Positions 5,771 to 6,037 of a stretch of 6,037 nucleotides of DNA are shown here, one piece after another. Each line of letters starts with the position of its first letter. The stretch's first letter is position 1. The notes beneath the pieces were generated by a model. It was not told the DNA's origin. It saw only the letters and a program-made list of their open reading frames with translations, and searched no databases. The stretch is from Rhodoferax sp. UBA6134 (GTDB lineage: Bacteria; Pseudomonadota; Gammaproteobacteria; Burkholderiales; Burkholderiaceae_C), in contig DIVK01000103.1 in NCBI GenBank assembly GCA_002422455.1, forward strand, positions 1 through 6,037. Direction: 5' to 3'. Made by a program: the position numbers and the translations under genes.

Positions 5771-6037
5771 TCAGGTCAGCAGCAGTTCAACCGTGACGGG
5801 GTCTTCACCCAACACCGCCTGACAAGCCAGGCGCGAGTTCGAGCTGACGCCCACCATGCCGTCAAGCTTCTCGTTTTCCCGGCCCTGAATCCTGGACAGG
5901 CCCTTGCGGCCGACCGGCACGAAGACGTGGCAGGATTCGCACTTGGCTTCACCCCCGCACTTGCTGACGATGGACTCGCCCACGGAAAGCAGGGCTTTGA
6001 GCAAAGTGGTACCGGAGGCGACTTCGTAGGTTTTGCC
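5771..6037 (-). CDS. [2Fe-2S] ferredoxin, adrenodoxin/Isc-like cysteine spacing, N-terminus beyond the window
   Basis: This is a small soluble electron carrier. The frame is open from the right edge to TGA 5773-5771, giving 88 visible residues that begin GKTYEVASGTTLLKALL, a typical beta-grasp ferredoxin opening. Only some 10-20 N-terminal residues should be missing for a family length of about 100-110. The cluster ligands are visible at fragment residues 27, 33, 36 and 72: C-x5-C-x2-C-x35-C, in KCGGEAKCESCH and LACQAV. That spacing is of the adrenodoxin/Isc-Fdx kind rather than the plant type (C-x4-C-x2-C). The protein ends VELLLT. The TTG at 6004-6002 is internal, not the start. The partner is unknown; the downstream flavoprotein gene, 24 bases away, is the obvious candidate. 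No gene symbol is given because several paralogues (isc, nif-linked, P450-linked) share these features. Confidence 0.93.
   Translation of the reverse strand, partial: GKTYEVASGTTLLKALLSVGESIVSKCGGEAKCESCHVFVPVGRKGLSRIQGRENEKLDGMVGVSSNSRLACQAVLGEDPVTVELLLT

Overview
The window is a GC-rich, densely coding bacterial stretch. By eye it looks like a betaproteobacterial (Burkholderiales/Comamonadaceae-like) chromosome: the RF3, ModABC and 2Fe-2S ferredoxin proteins all have a proteobacterial character, third codon positions are strongly G/C, and intergenic gaps are short. The taxonomic reading is inference. There is no mobile element, tRNA, rRNA or CRISPR array.

Layout. On the plus strand, bases 1-1357 carry the C-terminal five-sixths of prfC (peptide chain release factor 3); its start lies before the window. 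Everything else is on the minus strand and, in transcription order, runs from the right edge: a [2Fe-2S] ferredoxin (6037-5771, N-terminus outside the window), then 24 bases later an FAD-dependent amine-oxidase-family protein with a GTG start (5746-4079), then a 160-base intergenic region with several inverted repeats, then the molybdate ABC transporter genes modA (3918-3160), modB (3108-2437) and modC (2440-1370). modB and modC overlap by four bases (ATGA). modC ends 12 bases from the prfC stop, so the two transcription units converge tail to tail.

How the genes work together. ModA captures molybdate in the periplasm, ModB is the membrane channel and ModC the ATPase with a C-terminal Mop-type regulatory domain: a complete molybdate importer. 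The ferredoxin and the flavoprotein form a probable two-gene unit, so a ferredoxin-flavoenzyme redox pairing is plausible but unproven. Molybdate uptake beside an Fe-S electron carrier suggests that Mo-enzyme or nitrogenase genes may lie beyond the right edge, though nothing inside the window shows this.

Most notable signal. The flavoprotein keeps the FAD-binding framework of the monoamine oxidase family but has lost the flavin-linking cysteine and both tyrosines of the substrate aromatic cage. It also carries a C-terminal extension of about 170 residues that I do not recognise. It is the best candidate here for an undescribed function. I see no clear novel multi-gene system; the rest is ordinary core and transport gene content.
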